A model generated the notes under the pieces. It did not search any database, was not told the DNA's origin, and was given only the letters and a program-made list of their open reading frames with translations. 64,000 nt of DNA from Leucaena leucocephala (taxonomy: Eukaryota > Streptophyta > Magnoliopsida > Fabales > Fabaceae), in NCBI GenBank assembly GCA_037074615.1, contig CM073550.1, positions 14,030,001 through 14,094,000 on the forward strand. The letters run 5' to 3'. Numbering within the stretch: position 1 is the first letter of the stretch; each line of letters begins with the position of its first letter. The translations under genes were made by a program, and so were the position numbers. This document shows positions 1 to 13,957 of this stretch, piece after piece.

Positions 1-3000
1 TTTTCTAATTTACACTTATGCCCGTTACTTATATCTTTATTTACATAAAGCCCATCTAATCAAATCAAATGTGTATTAATTTAGGAAAAATTACATTTAA
101 ATTCACAATCCCATAAAAGGAAAAAATTATAATATAATACTTAAATTTAAAAATCAAAGTTAAAATCATATTTTGTGAGCATTTAGATTAGCTTATTTTA
201 AATCTCTTTATGGTGTACAACATAAAAATGAGTATAATTTTATCACGTAAAATATTTTTTTTAAAAAAAACTTTTTTAAACGTGGCTGCATTTTCGGCTA
301 ATAAACTTTGTAAGACTTAATAATAATTTTGATCTTAAATAGTAGTTATAAGTTAAATATTTTTAGTCTAAATTTGTTGGGATATAATTTTTTTGTTGTA
401 TTAATTTTTCTCAAAATTTAAGTTTTTTTTACCTAATATTATCAAATATTAGGTTGATAGGTCTTAAAACTTCAAATATTATCAAATATTATCAAATATT
501 AGGTTGATAGGTCTTTAAAAAATTCCATAAGATTTTCTTAAAAAAATGCATTTAGAATAATTTAGTGGTCTTCTTTTTTGTTAAAACTTAGTAACAAGTT
601 TTTCAAAATCTAATTTGTAAAATATATAAATAAATTTGATTTTGAAATGAGTTATAGTTTAAAAAGTCTCTTAATACAAAATTAACAATATTTGGGTCTT
701 CAAATGTAAATTTCCACTAATGTGTGGCGAAAGAAAAGAATTTCATGGCCACCAAAATTAATTTTATATGAAGTACCTTGTTACATAAGATCCTTTAGGA
801 AGATTATTTTTGTAATATTAAATAAAATTATTAAAAAAATAATAATATATTGGGGTGATGATGATCTTGCCCAAAGGGAGGGCGATAGGTTTGGTTGAGA
901 ATAGTTTAATAATAAATGTGATCTGTTAGTGATAACGGCAATTGATTTGTTGAATTTAATAATCTTCACAAGTTAGTGGAAAAGATGAAGGTTTGGTTTG
1001 TGGGGTTAGTTCAATTCCAAGTGGGTCCAGCTTGTATTCCTTGGTTTATCTGTCTTTGTTGTTATTATTATTATTATTATTTTATTTAATTATTTATATA
1101 TAAAATAAAATACCGTTTTGAATAGTAATTTATTTTCTGTATTTTTTTGTATAATTTTTTTTTTTAAAAAAAGTTAGACTCATGTACAATCTAAGAATAA
1201 GATAAAGTTTCTATTATTTTTAACTGATAGTAATATTGGGTAGAGTGAATTGTCAATTACCCTCAAGTGTAAATCTATACACTTAAAAGTTATGATATCT
1301 CCCTAAATATCACGATTGAAATTATAATAAAATAATATTATCTAATAATCGAATATATTTTAAATAATTATATGTCTTACCCTTTTATCATGTAAATCTA
1401 CAGATAATGGATCTACATTACTTATTTCATTCAAGAGTACTAAGAAAATCTAGAATCATTGAGGCATCACACAAGTGCCCACCCCAGTGTGGAAATAGTT
1501 AGCCTCCAACTGAACACTATTTGAGATTATATTGTTAATAATTCTTTTTATTAATATTACTAAATTATAATATATCTTAATTTAATATATAAACATAGAG
1601 GTGAGCAAAATCGAATAAACATATAAATTCTTTTCTATATCTATAAACTATTTTCATCAACTTATTTAAAATTATAATTTAATTCATAAATACTTTTAAA
1701 TATTTAAATTCTATTTGTTTTATTTTTTATCATATTATAGTCTGTTCCATGGTTTCACCATAAATTAAACACACATTAAAACTAAAATTGCAAAATCAAT
1801 GGCCTAGTGGCAAATCTATCTTTTTCCTCTCCCCATTCAGGTTAGACAAAATAGAGGGCAGCTCAAATTTGACCATTGCACAAAAAGAAAATTAATTGTA
1901 TTTTTTATAAAATAATAAATAAATTATATTAAAATTTGGTTGAAATTCCAAATTTTTGTAATTTTTAAATTATAAACCAAAATTATCGTATACTAATCAT
2001 TTTTGGCCAGCTATCTTCTGCTGACCTACATATTTTTAAAGTGAAAAAAATTGTGGGACAAATCAATTTTTCTGCCCCTCCTTGTGGTATTCATTTTTTT
2101 TCAGTATTTAGATTGTTAAAAATAAATATGAACAATTTTGAATATAATTTTTTAATTATAATATTTTGATTATGATTTTGTAAAAATAATGACCGAAAAA
2201 TATTTTCTTTTTACATATGCATATCTGATATAATTGAAATTAAACATGAGCCATCATAACTGATACAAGAAGACCACCATCAAAGAAGTTATTTATTGAC
2301 TGGGAATATTTTACTGTAAAACAAAATATAAATGTACATTTTAAATGAAGGGGTATTTATGTAATTCCAACAGATCAAAAAGTGGATAGAAATTGAGTTT
2401 GGGTTGGGATGGGGATGAGCTGTCAAGAGGGGCATTAGATTCTCTCATGTGATGCTCCCCTGTTTTCCAATCCCTTTCCCCTTCTATTTATTATTCTTGA
2501 ACAAATAATTTATTCATAAAGCTTAGCTAATAACCCTTTTTTTTTATTATCTCTAATTATTCATTTTAACTTATCCTTATCCATTTGACTAAAAAAAGTT
2601 ATTGGCATTAGAGCACAAAGGTATATTCTCCATGCCATTAAAACTCAATCTTATTTAATCGCTCATACAAATAAACTAATTATATATTCAATCTGATAAA
2701 AAAATTTAAACAGGTTAATTGAATTAAATTTTATATATTTTATTTGTTAGTTAAATTTAAAATAGTGTCATTTTTAATTAAAAAAATCACAATATGACAT
2801 ATTTATACATTAACTAGAGAATCCTCCTGCATGTTATACAGGAGACAAAAAATATGACATAATTAATTAATTGTTTGTAATATGTATATATAGATAGATA
2901 AATATTGAACACTCAATTTACTTGTAGATTAATATTTTTTATTAAAATATTACTCTTTTTTATAGTTACATATAAATATTTTTATCATGAATAGTTTATT

Positions 3001-4446
3001 ATTAAAATATGCTTTTTTGATATAGTTTAAATTTTGAATATGTCTATAAATGAATAGATAATAAAATAATAATTTGAATAAATAAGAGATTAAGATTCCA
3101 AAGAAGCTTGTAAAATTCAAGTACTTACTTTACATCAAGTTATCATCACTTAAGAATTACTTTACTATTAAAAGTCATCAATTTGCTTCCAAGGAAAGCT
3201 ACCTCATGCATACACGAGAAAAGGGTAATACCATTGGTTTTCAAAAAGAGTGGATATGGGCAATTACATAATTACATAACGAATTAAATAAGTTATTTTG
3301 AAATTAAACAAAAAAAAGTGAGTATTCATAACTTGGAGCAACATGTAGCCAACAACGGTAGTGATATAAAAAGAGGTTTTTATCTTTTAAATGTAAGATA
3401 TTAAGTTTGATGATATTCGACTATAGAAAATATTTTTTAAAAAAATATTTTTAATTGAAATATCTGATAAAAATTGCGTATTAACAGTGTGATTTTTGTC
3501 CATTGTTTACTATTTACAAGTCATATAAACAGCGCCATTTGCACATTAGGCTCGATGCATAATTTATTCTATGATTATTTAGATTTATTCATCATTTCAT
3601 TAGAGTATTAATATTAATATTATTATTTGAATTTTAATTTTGTGTGTAAGATTTAATTCAAATTAATACATTTTAAATTAATTTTTTATCAGGTTATTAT
3701 TTAGGACAAAATTTTTGTTAAATTACTTATATCCATTAGGTCAAGTTCATAAGTAAATTTATAAGTATATAAATTAATTTTAATAACTAACAATAATTAC
3801 ATAGTAAGTGTTTATATTTCACAGGTGAATTTACATATATGGATATGCATGGTAACAAGTAATCATAACAAAATAACAAATATCCATATAAAAATTTATA
3901 AATCATAATTTACATTATAAAATTTGATACACAAATTTACAAATATTTATAGGTAAATTTACAATTTTACATATGTATTTTTAACAGCTAATAATAGCAA
4001 AATAACAAGTGTAATTAAAAATTTTAAACTAAATTTATAAGGGTATAATTTCTTTTAGATTTTAGTAAATATCTTTTTTACCATATTTAGCTATTTAAAA
4101 ATAAACTAAATTTATTTATAATATTATTTGATTTATATTGTGTGTACAATATGTCCAAGGAATTAATAATATTTATATTTTACGATAATTTTATAACTTG
4201 ATATCAAAGTATGGTCTCTTGATTTATATTATATTGTATAATTGTGGCAATATATATTATTCACACATATCCTTCTCTATTAATTTATCAGTTGTTTATA
4301 ATATAATACTTAATTATTATGGTAGGTTGCATCCTTATGAGGGGATAAATGATATAAAATTAGATAAACTATTAGAAAATGAATTAAGGACTCTTTATAG
4401 AGTCTACTGAATTGTTGAAACAAAATTCCTAAAATGATAGGAGAGT
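1..4446. other. AT-rich intergenic DNA, no gene seen
   Basis: No open frame here resembles a protein family and the base composition is strongly AT-rich. A short direct duplication lies at about 436-516, where a unit containing ATTAGGTTGATAGGTCTT occurs twice. A (TTA)n microsatellite lies near 1062-1082. The small frame at 4198-4410 has AT-driven codon content and no recognisable motif, so I do not call it a gene. Confidence 0.6.
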
Positions 4447-5654
4447 TGTAACATCTCAATTTTTATCATTATATTTAAGTAAAATTAAAAATGTTATATA
4501 TCAATAATTTAAAAATATTATCTAATTAAATTATTATAATTTAATATTTGTATTATTTTTAATAAAATATAATATTTGGATTATCTTACAATTATCTTTA
4601 CTTAGGATTTTATGATTTGATTGTTATTATTAGTTAGAAAATTATTATGATTTGGGTTCAAATCTAGATATATATTTCAATTTTAAATTATTGTTATGAC
4701 TTTATAAATAGAGCTAAATCTTGAGTTATTCCTCATACTGTATTACTGAGTCATCTCCTAACTTTTTAGTTTTCTCTCTCAGTCCCTTTCCTATTCCCAC
4801 CTCGGTTCTCCTCTTAAACACTCATTTAGTTCAACTCATAAAGTTAAGATTTACCTATAAGATCTTTTGTAATAATTATTCATATATTTAGCTGAGATGT
4901 AATTACTTTTTACTCATTATGTATTTTAATGTGATGTTTGTAAGTGATTTGATAAATATATATAAATCTATTGATATTAATACGATTGTATTGAGAAAAC
5001 TTGTTTGATAATTTTTATTGAAAATAATCTTATAGAATTTAAAATTTAATTTGGAGAGTTTGAGTTGGTATTATAAATTTGTTATATTTTGATATTGGAA
5101 TTTGAAAAAGTTATGATATTGAAAAAAACCCTTTTGTGATATTTATCAAGTTATTAAATTTTTTATTAATATGATTATTTTAAAAATTATATATTAGGAA
5201 TGAGTGATAATGGAGTTGTATTTATATCACATTGTATAATCTCAATTGGAGCTTAATGATTAGTTTTTGTTCCATTAGTTTATCGAGAGACATGTCCCAC
5301 CTATTTACAGAGGGGTCACGACATCCCTATCTATTGACCGAGAGATAATGAACCCATGATTCATTTTTTGCTATGTGAATTCTGGCCCATACATACAATT
5401 TGACCCGTTAGCTTTTTGAGTAATCAGTTTTCATTATATTTTATCATTATAATATATTATTTTATATATATTATACTTTGTGATGTCCTACTTAATACCT
5501 GATGAGCACATGTTAATATGCATGATACGTAGAATTGCTAGTTACTGAGACGCTTATCTTATCCTATTTTTATTTATATTTTTCAGGTGATATTCTTATC
5601 TTAAGACCTCAGGGAAAATTTCAGAGGTTTGATTAAAGCTATATCAATTATACA
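4447..5654 (+). mobile_element. Solo-LTR-like repeat, copy A
   Basis: This stretch of about 1.2 kb starts TGTAACAT and ends near TATACA, fitting the TG...CA ends of plant LTRs. It carries a TATA-box-like TTTATAAATAGAG near 4702, where an LTR promoter would lie. A diverged copy lies in inverted orientation at about 10832-12005; the two can be followed side by side through most of their length, including shared blocks such as CCCACCTATTTA and GATTAAAGCTATAT. No gag-pol coding sequence, primer-binding site or clear target-site duplication is visible, so a solo LTR or LTR fragment is the best reading. Seen: the two-copy similarity and ends. Inferred: LTR identity. Confidence 0.6.
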
Positions 5655-8201
5655 ATATTTATCTACCTTTTTTCTCAAATTAACCCTATTAATACTCTCT
5701 CAAGAATAATCAAGTAAAAGATAGAGTGATAAAATTAAAGAATATAGTTAAAATATTTTTTAAAAAAATATATTATATCAACTAATTTTTTTAATTTAAT
5801 TAAATTAATTAAATATATTTTATATTTGGAACTTGAGGAATATTATTGACATTACATTTATAACCTTTAATTTTGAGTATAAAAATATATTATTCAATTT
5901 ATTAAAAATAATATATTAAATATATTAAATTATACTATAGATGTATTATGAATAATCCTCTGTATTTTTTTCTATATAAAATATCTTATCTAATATTATA
6001 TATATTGATATTTGGATACCAATTGATAATCCCAAAAATTATGGCAAAAAAAGATCCCAAAAATAATAAAGAGGAGACAGCACAGCCTGGAAATAATAGA
6101 AACAGTTAAAATTACACCAGAGAACCACAAGGGGAGATAGTCGGAATGTGTGACGATATAAAAGTATAAAGAGTTAAAAACTATAATTTAAAATAAAAAA
6201 TATAAGAGCTCCATTGAATGTCAAGTTTACTTATTACTATGGTATTAAAATACAAATACAATCAGGAGGCGAACCAACTTTTTAATAAAGTTCAATAAAA
6301 AAATTTGATTATTTTAGTCTCTCTTATTAAATATGAACGAGGTCGTTTTAAGTGAACAAAATAACATTCTATTTAAGGTTGAATATAGAACTCAATAACC
6401 TAGTATACTTGATTTAATTTGAACTTACTTGTTTAAAACTCAATTTAGTACAAGAAGAATCCAGACAAATAAGATAAGACTTGACTGAATCTAATATATT
6501 GGGTGAGACTGAGCTCGAATTGATATAGTGGGCGGAGTAGTCTAAACCTACTCGATGAAGGAGACCTCAAAATTTTACTTTTGTCTAAAAACATATAAGC
6601 TATTTAAGAGGGATAAGGGCTTGCGTGCACAAGAGATTGGCGAAAAAGATATCAATAACGATAAGAGATTAAATCAGCAGCTAAGAGGAGAGTACTGATT
6701 TTCAGTGAGAATAGAGATTGAAGAAGAAGACAGAATACTAGTTTAGGAAGAAGATCACGAAGAAGAAATAGAAATATTGGTTCGGCTTCTATTTTTGTTC
6801 ACTCTCTCTCTATCCATATTTGTTTATGCTATTCATACCTATTCATTTCTTGTAACGCTTAATAAAAAATGTTAACGGTAACTATAAAAGGTATAAATGG
6901 GGGTTAATTCGAGTGGTAAGTAGCTCGGTATCGCTTAAACAAAATATCGAGTTGGAGTCTTAACGTATACAGAAAATTCTTATTGAGAAACTCAACCACT
7001 ATAGCCAGATGAACAACGCTGATCAAATATGAATGTAGTCAGGATAAAATTTTGGTGAACCGGATGGGTAATAAAAAAACTATAAAAGGCATATACAAAA
7101 GAATGAGAAGGTCACATAACCTAATCACTATCTATCATAGAATTTAGTGGCTTCTTGATTTCTTGCTTGGGAACTTTCATATGCTATAGAAGAAGGATGC
7201 TTGGAGTAATAAAAGGAACTCTATTAAGGTCTATGGGTATTAAATTTGACCGTTTCAATATTCTCTAATGGACGATGGTTTCTAATATAGCAACTTGCCT
7301 CTATTTGTATAGCGTCTTCTTCAATCTCTTTTTTCAACTCACCCATTTACTTTTATATATATAAAAGGAGAAAGATTGGACAATGCCAACTAGACCATAA
7401 ATCTAATCTAATCTACTCTAGTCTGTCCAATCCAGTAAATATTGAGTTTTTTGCCAAGTTAAACTGAGCTTCGGGTTAAGATGACTAACTCAAATAATAT
7501 ACTAAATTAGATTACGGATTAAGGCTCTACCTAGCCCAAACTAGTCTTTATGCAACCATAATTCTATTAGGTTTATTTTGTTATACTATTTGTAGTTTAT
7601 ACTTTTAAATTAATATATTTTTATTTAAATATTAATTCTTTTTATACATATTAACTAAATTAAATTATTTGAATTGAGTTTATTAGGCTTGTCACCAAAA
7701 CAAGTTTTATAGGGATCATGGAAATAATTGAATAACATCATATTTTGTAAAATTAACTTACTGAATTTTTAGAATATCCTTAATCTTTTTTAAACATATA
7801 CTACTCTTAATTTAATATATTATTAAAATATAAAAATTAATAAATATTAAAAAAATATATTAAAGTAGGAAAAATTAGAAATCCAAATAAAAACATTGAA
7901 GGGAAGGAAAGAGCGAGGCTCAGGCAGAAACAAAAGCCGATATATGTTTACGAGACCCCACGGGTGCCCTTCCTCTATTTCTTCCTCTTCTTCTTCATCC
8001 TTCTTCCCCAAAGGCCACTGTCTCTCTCTCTGAGACACTGGTCAATCTCTCAGCCCCACCAATTTTTTTATACCATGAACTTGCATCATCATCATCGTTG
8101 AATTTCTCGCCCAAATAAATAACCCCCTAAAATTTATAATTTTTAATATTATTAATCCCTCCATTTTTTTGTCCTCCTTCTTCCCCACCTTCCCCACCTA
8201 A
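5655..8201. other. Intergenic DNA and upstream region of the TCP gene
   Basis: No coding sequence is recognised. The last 350 bases are less AT-rich and contain CT-rich stretches (for example CTCTCTCTCTCTGAGACA near 8022) typical of plant 5' leader regions, so promoter and 5' UTR of the TCP gene probably lie here. The transcription start cannot be fixed from sequence alone. Confidence 0.5.
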
Positions 8202-9821
8202 ATGGAACTATCAGATTTGCAAACCAACTCGTCCACTCGTCACCACCACCAGAACAAGCAGCAGCAGCAGGTTTCTTCGACGACGTCGTCTCAGCCTGTG
8301 GTTCCCAGTTTCGATGGCAGGTCTTCGCCTTCTTCGTCTTCCGCTTCTCCTTCATTATCATTCATGGGCTCCATCTCCATCCAAGCGGGACTTTCTTCTT
8401 CGACGGCGTCGTCTTCATCCTCCGCTTCGTCTTCTTTTTCCTTATCCAATAATTCTTCCTCTGTTTCTGCTACTACTGCTTTGCCTTCTGCTGCTTCCGG
8501 TTCTGGTTCTGCCTCTAATGCGTCCGCTGCTCCACACCTCATTAAGGCTTCTTTGGCTATCGCTACCAGATCTGACGCCCACCCGCCGGCTCGTCCTGGA
8601 GGGTTTGTGGATGCTGTGAAGAAGACTCAAATTCAACAGCAATTGTCGATTTCTACGGCGGTGACGGCGGCGGCGAACCCGCCTAAGAGGTCCTCCAAGG
8701 ATAGGCATACCAAGGTGGATGGACGTGGACGGAGAATTCGAATGCCGGTGACTTGTGCGGCAAGGGTTTTTCAGTTGACGAGGGAATTGGGGCATAAGTC
8801 CGATGGGGAGACAATTGAATGGCTGCTACAGCAGGCGGAGCCGGCGATCATTGCTGCTACCGGAACAGGCACGATTCCCGCGAATTTCTCCACACTCAAC
8901 GTGTCGCTTCGGAGTAGCGGGTCGACGATCTCGGCTCCGCCTTTGAAGTCCGCTCCGCATACGTTTCCCGGCACGTTGGCTCTCACTGCTCATGGTCATC
9001 ATCATCCTTACGAAGAAGCTTTCCAACACCCTGCTCTCTTAGGGTTTCACCCTCACCATCACCACCAACAGCAGCAGAATCAACCTCATCTACTGACCCC
9101 CAACCAGATTGCGGAAGCGATTCCGGTAGGCGGCGGGGACGCGCCCGATAACTATTTGAGAAAACGTTTCAGAGAAGATCTGTTCAAAGAAGATAATCAA
9201 TCACAAAACGATAGTGGAGGGAGCTCACCCAAGGCATTCAAGAACAATCTACAACAAATCCCGAAGCAACAGGAGGCAGCTGGATCTTCGGGCCTTATTC
9301 GTCCTACGAACATACTACCCTCCGCCGCTACCATGTGGGCGGTAGCACCAGCTCCGGCTAGTGGTGCAGGCAGCACAATCTGGATGTTACCTGTGAACGC
9401 CGGAGCGTCCGGTTTAGGTTCGTCGCCGGAGACCCAAATGTGGCAGTTTCCGACTGCACAAGCTGCTTCTGGAAACAACACCGTACAAGCGCCTCTGCAA
9501 TTCATGCCTAGGTTCAATCTTCCGGGGGGCCTTGAATTTCAAGGAGGTGGAGGGAGAGGGGGCTCTCTCCAACTGGGTTCCATGCTAATGCCTCATCAAC
9601 ATCATCAGCAACAACACCAACAACAACCATCTCAGCATCTCGGGTTGGGTATGGCTGAATCTAATCTGGGCATGTTGGCTGCTCTGAATGCCTATTCTAG
9701 ATCTAGTTTGAATATGAATTCTGAGGAAAACCCATTGGAGCACCAACCCCATCATCATCATCATCAGCAGCAGCAGCAAGGAACAGATAGTGGAGATGAA
9801 GGTCCAAATAGTTCTCAATGA
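8202..9821 (+). CDS. TCP8: Class I TCP transcription factor, TCP8-like
   Basis: A single-exon gene of 539 residues encoding a plant-specific basic helix-loop-helix DNA-binding factor. The TCP domain spans about residues 162-222, with basic-region sequence KDRHTKVDGRGRRIRMP and helix sequence ARVFQLTRELGHKSDG; the spacing is class I (PCF type). Class I TCPs bind GTGGGNCC-type sites in the nucleus and regulate growth and defence genes. The start MELSDL, the stretch after the TCP domain, the MWAVAP and IWMLPV blocks and the C-terminal NLGMLAALNAYSR match Arabidopsis TCP8 as I remember it, so TCP8 is more likely than TCP14/15. The N-terminus is Ser-rich, with His and Gln runs later, and the total is longer than Arabidopsis TCP8 (about 400 residues) because of these runs. 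The ATG lies in a good context (CCTAAATGG) and no intron is needed. Antisense frames across this GC-richer exon are shadows. Confidence 0.95.
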   Translation: MELSDLQTNSSTRHHHQNKQQQQVSSTTSSQPVVPSFDGRSSPSSSSASPSLSFMGSISIQAGLSSSTASSSSSASSSFSLSNNSSSVSATTALPSAASGSGSASNASAAPHLIKASLAIATRSDAHPPARPGGFVDAVKKTQIQQQLSISTAVTAAANPPKRSSKDRHTKVDGRGRRIRMPVTCAARVFQLTRELGHKSDGETIEWLLQQAEPAIIAATGTGTIPANFSTLNVSLRSSGSTISAPPLKSAPHTFPGTLALTAHGHHHPYEEAFQHPALLGFHPHHHHQQQQNQPHLLTPNQIAEAIPVGGGDAPDNYLRKRFREDLFKEDNQSQNDSGGSSPKAFKNNLQQIPKQQEAAGSSGLIRPTNILPSAATMWAVAPAPASGAGSTIWMLPVNAGASGLGSSPETQMWQFPTAQAASGNNTVQAPLQFMPRFNLPGGLEFQGGGGRGGSLQLGSMLMPHQHHQQQHQQQPSQHLGLGMAESNLGMLAALNAYSRSSLNMNSEENPLEHQPHHHHHQQQQQGTDSGDEGPNSSQ

Positions 9822-10831
9822 CTATTTACAGGGACAAAACAACAATTGGTTAGTTTGCTCAATTATCACCATCTCTGTATAGAATAACAGCTGGGTTTGT
9901 CCTTTCATGTTGATATTTTTTTTTTTGTAATTTGTGAAGCAAGAAGTAGAGAGTTCATTGGGTTTGTTTTTTGCAGATTATTTGAAGTTGAATTTGTGAT
10001 GATGAGTGCTTGAAAAATATGCCATGGATGTTGATCCTCAGTCAGAACTGAGTTTCTTGGATGTGTGGTAGTGATGTCTTTCTTGTTCTTGTTCTTCTTC
10101 ATCTTTTTTTTTGGTTTATTGATTTTTCTTCCTCGTTGTTTTGAGGAAGTTGGTTTCTTGATCTTTGATTTGGAGGACTCTGTAATGTGATTCTATTAGC
10201 TTTGATGTGGTCCAAATGGACTGACAGTTAGCTGGCAGAGAGAGAGAGCTTGTACAGGAGGAAATTTTATCTTGGTCATTGTCATTTACTAGTTTGCTTC
10301 TTTTGTTTTTGTTTTTTCTTTTGTAATATATATTGGAAATTGAACATTTAAGAACAAAACATTGAAAGCAAAATTTCAAACCTCTCTTCACTTTTTGTAC
10401 GCATAGGTCTCTATCTCCTCTTCTGTGACACAGTAAATAAAAATGACAAATGTTTCATTTTTTTTATTGATGATGATGATAAGCAAAAATAATTCAAACT
10501 TCTTCTCTGTTTCCACATATGAGCTGTTTTTTGAGCACAGAAAGGTTGTGGGGTTAGAGGGTGAGTGTAAAATCCTTCCAACAAATATCTATTATAAATT
10601 ATTTAAATTTATTTTATACTTAATATAATTTAAATATAATACTATAAATAAATTTAATTTATCTTAAAAAAAACTAATCATAAAAAAAATTTAACTAAAA
10701 TTTAAATTTTTTTACTAATAGTTATAAAGAGGCTTGTTTTAAAATATAATTAGAATAATAGAGTATAAGTATGTAAAGTAAAAATTACTGTGATAATATA
10801 CAAATATTCTATATATACTTTTTAAAGGGAA
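9822..10831. other. TCP gene 3' UTR and intergenic DNA
   Basis: About 600 bases after the TCP stop codon keep a less AT-rich, transcribed-looking composition and probably include the 3' UTR. A possible 3'-UTR intron acceptor (TTTTTTGCAG near 9967) cannot be confirmed. Sequence then becomes ordinary AT-rich intergenic DNA up to the LTR-like repeat. Confidence 0.4.
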
Positions 10832-12005
10832 AGTTATATGATTAATATAGCTTTAATCAATCTTCTAAAATTTTTACTGGGATTTTAAGATAAGACTATT
10901 ACTTAAAAAATATTAACAATAATAAGGTGAGATAAACGTATGAGTAACCATCAATTCTACTCATTATGCATATTAATATGTATTTATGAAATGTCAAGTG
11001 AAATTTCACAAAATATAATATATATAAAATAATATATTATTATAATAAAACTAAATGAATAATTTACCTAAAATCCTCCTCTCAAACTAACTGAATCGCT
11101 TTATTTTTGCCGATCAAACCCATGAGCTAGTGATAACTAACAACTTAAAAACTAACCGATCAAGTGGTATGGATAAGATAAAATTCACAAAGTACCTAAC
11201 CGGATCATAGATTCATTCACCCTCAATAAACATGTGGAAGTATCGCAACCCCTCGATAAATAGGTGGGGCACGTCCCTCGATAAACTAGTAAGACCAAAA
11301 CCAACCATCGAGCTCTAATGGAGGTTATACCACGTGGTAGAAATACAACTCAATCATCACCTATCCCTAATACATAATTCTCAAAATAATTATATTAATC
11401 AAAATTTCAATAGTTTGATAAATATTAGAAAATATTTTTCTCAAGATAATAACTTTCTTCAAATTTTAATATCAATATATAATAAATTTATAATCTTAAC
11501 TCAAAATTTTTAAATTAAACTTTAAATCTCACACAATTATTTTTAACAAAATAATCAAACAATTTTTCTCAATATAATTATATCAATATCAATAATTTAT
11601 ATATATATATTAAATAATTCATAAATATCATATTAACACACACAACGAGTATAAAGTTGTTAACTTCTTTGGGTATAGGAAATGGAATGAGAGAAATGAC
11701 TAAAAAAAAAAGAGTTGCATCAATAATTAAGTTTGAGAAATAACTCATGGTCTTAACTCTATTTATAAAGCCATAATAATAATTTAAATTTAAATCTATA
11801 TATGTAAATCTGAACTTAAATCTTAATAATTTTTTAACCAATAATAACAATCAAATCATAAAATCTTAAGTTAAAAAAAATCTAAATATCATATTTTATT
11901 AAAAATACTAAATCATAATAGTTTAATTAGATAATATTTTTAAGTTATTAATGAATAATATTTTAAATTTTACTTAAATATAAAGATAAAAAGTAACATG
12001 TTACA
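10832..12005 (-). mobile_element. Solo-LTR-like repeat, copy B (inverted)
   Basis: The reverse complement of this stretch aligns by eye with 4447-5654 over nearly its full length: a TGTAACA start at 12005, the TATAAATAG box, the CCCACCTATTTA block and the GATTAAAGCTATAT end. It is diverged by many substitutions and small indels and carries no coding capacity. Together the two copies bracket the TCP gene in head-to-head orientation about 5 kb apart. No convincing target-site duplication is visible, so the exact ends are approximate. Confidence 0.55.
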
Positions 12006-13957
12006 TTGACATTTAACTAAGCAAGATTATTAGAAGATTCAGAAGAAAAATTTAGGATTTAAAATAAAGGAATCTGAGTTGTGTACTGTTTTGTTTAGTA
12101 GCATTCACTTCATAGTTTCTATGTTTGAAGATAACTCACAGCAAAGCATGTCGGTGGCATTCTAATTCTAGTATCCACCAGGAGGACCACCCCACTTCCC
12201 TTCCCTTTCTGTCTGTCTGTCTGTCTTAAAACATAAATTTGATTGTTTTTAATTTTGTTAATTTCATGATCATAGATGTGTCTGTTTGGAAATAACTTTT
12301 AGTTTGCAGTATATCTTAGGATATGTTTGACACATGATTTTTTTTTTTTGAATTTTAAAATAAAAATAATCTTTAATTTTTTTTTCTATATTGAAAAACA
12401 AGGAAATAATGAATAATACTCCATTAAGTAATGATGTGGATCATTAATAGTTTATTTATGTTATGGCAGATAAAATGAGTAAATATTTTACTAAGAATCT
12501 AATTGTATTGTCATTGTCAAATACAAAATTATATATATGGCTAATTAGTAATTATTTATTCAAACAAAATAAAATAGATAATATTTTACTTATTTACTGT
12601 CCACATTTTATAAGCTCTTTTTTTTTTTTTAAAAAAGACCCAATTATATGATATGAAAAACGAGTCACACAAGTCAAAACAAAAAAAAGTACAAATCTAA
12701 CCCTAACAGTTATAATTAATAAATATTATTTTATTATAATTCTAATCATGATATTTAAAAAGGTATTTTAATTTCTAGGTGTCTAGTTTTAAATTTAAAG
12801 GTAATAAATGGCTAGTTGTACCTAATATTAATATCTTTTAAGAGAAATAAATACTTTACTATATTCTTAAATCGTGAGTGAGTTCAACCCCATTCTAAAA
12901 AATTTTATATAAAAAATATAATTTGCTTTTCATGACCAAAATATTATCTGCTTAAAAGTCAAATAGAAATACTCCTCCAAATAAAGGATGAAAGATTTAA
13001 TTTTAATTTTAAATATAAATTTTTAATTTTTTTATATTTATTATTTTTTATCAACTTAATCTGTTTAATTTGTAAATTGATAGATAACTTAATATTGTAT
13101 AATGATATTTTTAGAATATTATATTTGTTATAATAAAATATTTTTTTTAATTTATCTAAATTAATTAAATACTTGTTATATTATATGATATTTAATTAAT
13201 ATTTTATAATTGACAACCAACCATTATCCATTTAATGGCATGAATAATAAGTAGGTACCAATATGCTTGATTAAACACAGCATGTCTACTCTAATTAACA
13301 CTTCTTCTGCTGTCTTTCTAATTATAATATACTTAATCTTGTTATTTGATAAATCTGTCTTCAAAATTATTTAAAATTTCCCATTTTTTGTTATTAATTG
13401 ATATAAAAAAATTGACTTTATTATTTATTTAAAATATATCTGTCAAAATCGAAGCTTATGCACATGCCTACATCTAGCAAGATAGTTAGTTGCCAGCTTG
13501 GCCATCAATTGTACTCTGATTTTAAAACAAAATTGTCATGTGAATATATAAAAGATAAATCATATTTCTCACAATTCATGGCAGTATAATTAATTATAAA
13601 TTTTTTATTTTACATTAATATTAATATACTTCTCACATTATTTAACATATTTAAATAGGTCAATATTTAGAACAGAAAATACAAATTTTGCATTTTTTTT
13701 TAGAAAAAGAAAGATTTAAAGAAAAGATAACTTTACGAGGAAGCCTGGGCGGCAAGGAAAAGGACTGTCGGTGTTGACTTGAACAGGCAATTTCATTTCA
13801 CATCTTTCATTTTTTTTTCTTTTTTCTTTTTCATTATTTTCTGCAAATTTTCTATCACTCTCTTGCATTTTCCCCTACAAGTCTTTGCCGTATATTTTAA
13901 TCCCTTTATTTAATTTCACCTGCCCCTATTAATTATGGTTTTTTTTATTATATAAGT
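12006..13957. other. Intergenic DNA with a dispersed repeat at about 12700-12905
   Basis: No gene is seen. A (CTGT)n run lies near 12207-12226. The stretch at about 12700-12905 shares an ordered set of short blocks (TTTTATTATA, AGGTGTCTA, GAGTTCAACCCC) with stretches at about 51395-51570 and 52660-52845, indicating an old dispersed repeat of unknown class. Confidence 0.45.

Noticed and set aside
4198..4410. 70-codon frame just before the LTR-like repeat
   Set aside because: Ile/Tyr/Asn-rich AT-driven sequence with no motif.
6880..7080. Possible tRNA gene or SINE (AGTGGTAAGTAGCTCGG with a GAGTTGGAGTC B-box-like word)
   Set aside because: No cloverleaf can be drawn and no second copy is seen in the window; a SINE remains possible but unsupported.
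8291..9818. Several antisense and out-of-frame open reading frames of 70-117 codons across the TCP gene
   Set aside because: They arise from the low stop-codon density of a GC-richer, Ser/Gln/His-repeat exon; none shows a domain, and the sense frame is unmistakably TCP.
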